From Bacilli bacterium (GTDB lineage Bacteria; Bacillota_I; Bacilli_A; RF39; UBA660), in assembly GCA_017461465.1 (NCBI GenBank), contig JAFTYN010000022.1, forward strand, positions 1 to 5,308: DNA of 5,308 bases, written 5' to 3'. The position numbers were made by a program, and so were the translations under genes. The notes beneath the pieces are model-generated. The model had not been told where the DNA came from, ran no database searches, and saw only the letters and a list, made by a program, of their open reading frames with translations. Every line of letters starts with the position of its first letter. The first letter of the stretch is position 1. Shown in pieces: positions 4,775 to 5,308 of this stretch.

Positions 4775-5308
4775 TTCATTTTGAGGTAATATTTCTTCTG
4801 GTCCTATATCACTTTCTTCTGGTTCTTCTTCATCAAGAATACCAAGTTTTTCAAATATACCTTCTAAGTTATTTTGAATTGTTTCCTTGTCTTCGTCAGT
4901 TAAATCTTCCATTTTAATAGCATCAGTTATTTCTTCTTTTACTTCACCACTATTTTTTATAGTTCCATTTAGATTAACTTCAAATCTCATGCTTTCTTCA
5001 TATTCTTTATCTTCATAATTCATAATTATATTAGCAGTCATTTTGTATTCACTATTAGCTTTAACTTCAGTTACTACTAAATCATAATTTAATTTTACTG
5101 TTTCTTCATCTTCTTTAGTTTCAAATAAAACATTTATAGTATCGCCTTTTGAATATATTTCTATTTTTGCAGTTGATGGATCACTATACTTATAATAATC
5201 CTCTATTGTAATTATAGTTTTATTATCCTCTTTTGAAATAACATAAGAACTTTCTTTTTCTTCTTCTTCAAATACTTCAATTATTTCTTTTTCACCAGTT
5301 CTATAAGA
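4760..5308 (-). CDS. Acidic protein of unknown function, C-terminal part (5' end beyond window)
   Basis: I do not recognise this gene. The frame is open from the window edge to TAA at 4762-4760, giving 182 visible residues. The first Met in the visible frame (ATG at 5041-5039) has no ribosome binding site and sits inside continuous open frame, so I treat it as internal. The visible part has an acidic opening (VFEEEEKES), then a region of alternating short strands (TIITIEDYY, KIEIYSKGDTINVLFE, LNYDLVVTE, YKMTANIIMNY, MRFEVNLNG) suggesting a beta-rich domain. A predicted helix follows (LTDEDKETIQNNLEGIFEKLG), then a Pro/Glu-rich acidic tail. There is no cysteine or membrane segment in this part. 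A surface-exposed or membrane-anchored protein with its anchor in the missing N-terminus is possible but not shown. The gene ends in a strong terminator and is the last of its transcript. Confidence 0.85.
   Translation of the reverse strand, partial: SYRTGEKEIIEVFEEEEKESSYVISKEDNKTIITIEDYYKYSDPSTAKIEIYSKGDTINVLFETKEDEETVKLNYDLVVTEVKANSEYKMTANIIMNYEDKEYEESMRFEVNLNGTIKNSGEVKEEITDAIKMEDLTDEDKETIQNNLEGIFEKLGILDEEEPEESDIGPEEILPQNEVVAE

Noticed and set aside
4760..5041. A complete 93-residue protein starting at the ATG at 5041-5039
   Set aside because: The frame stays open upstream to the window edge with similar composition and strand pattern, and no ribosome binding site precedes this ATG. It is an internal Met of a longer protein.
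1..5308. A mobile element, CRISPR array, defence island or novel multi-gene system
   Set aside because: There are no transposase or integrase-like frames, no spaced repeats, no terminal inverted repeats and no toxin/antitoxin-like pairs. Base composition looks even across the window, and three of the five genes are ordinary housekeeping genes.

Overview
The window is strongly AT-rich (my impression is about 30% GC, not counted). All five genes lie on the minus strand. Gene density is high, with short leaders, AGGAGG-type ribosome binding sites, extended -10 promoters and tight hairpin-plus-U-tract terminators. This looks like a low-GC Gram-positive bacterium (Bacillota, or a related Mollicutes-like/RF39-type lineage). 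TGA is the stop codon of deoD, and the tryptophans checked in UvrA are TGG, so the standard bacterial code applies. That argues against Mycoplasma or Spiroplasma, which read TGA as Trp.

In transcription order (right to left) there are three units. Unit 1 (5308 to about 4743) is the C-terminal 182 residues of an acidic protein I do not recognise, which starts beyond the window and ends at a strong terminator. Unit 2 (about 4731 to 1811) is a complete uvrA, the damage-recognition ATPase of nucleotide excision repair. It has its own promoter region, a near-consensus Gram-positive LexA (SOS) box and its own terminator. Unit 3 (about 1795 to the left edge) is a probable operon: a small two-helix membrane protein resembling the YcxB-like family, then deoD (purine nucleoside phosphorylase), then add (adenosine deaminase, cut by the window edge). 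deoD and add overlap by four bases (ATGA).

DeoD and Add form a coherent purine-nucleoside salvage module. Add turns adenosine into inosine, and DeoD splits purine nucleosides into base and (deoxy)ribose-1-phosphate. The membrane protein upstream has no known link to this pathway. UvrA is a separate, probably SOS-controlled, unit with no uvrB visible beside it.

I found no mobile element, CRISPR array, tRNA, rRNA or riboswitch, and no evidence for an undescribed multi-gene system. The points most worth a second look are the SOS box before uvrA, an Arg-to-Lys change at a phosphate-binding position in DeoD, a three-codon mini-ORF touching the start of the membrane-protein gene, and the unidentified acidic protein at the right edge.
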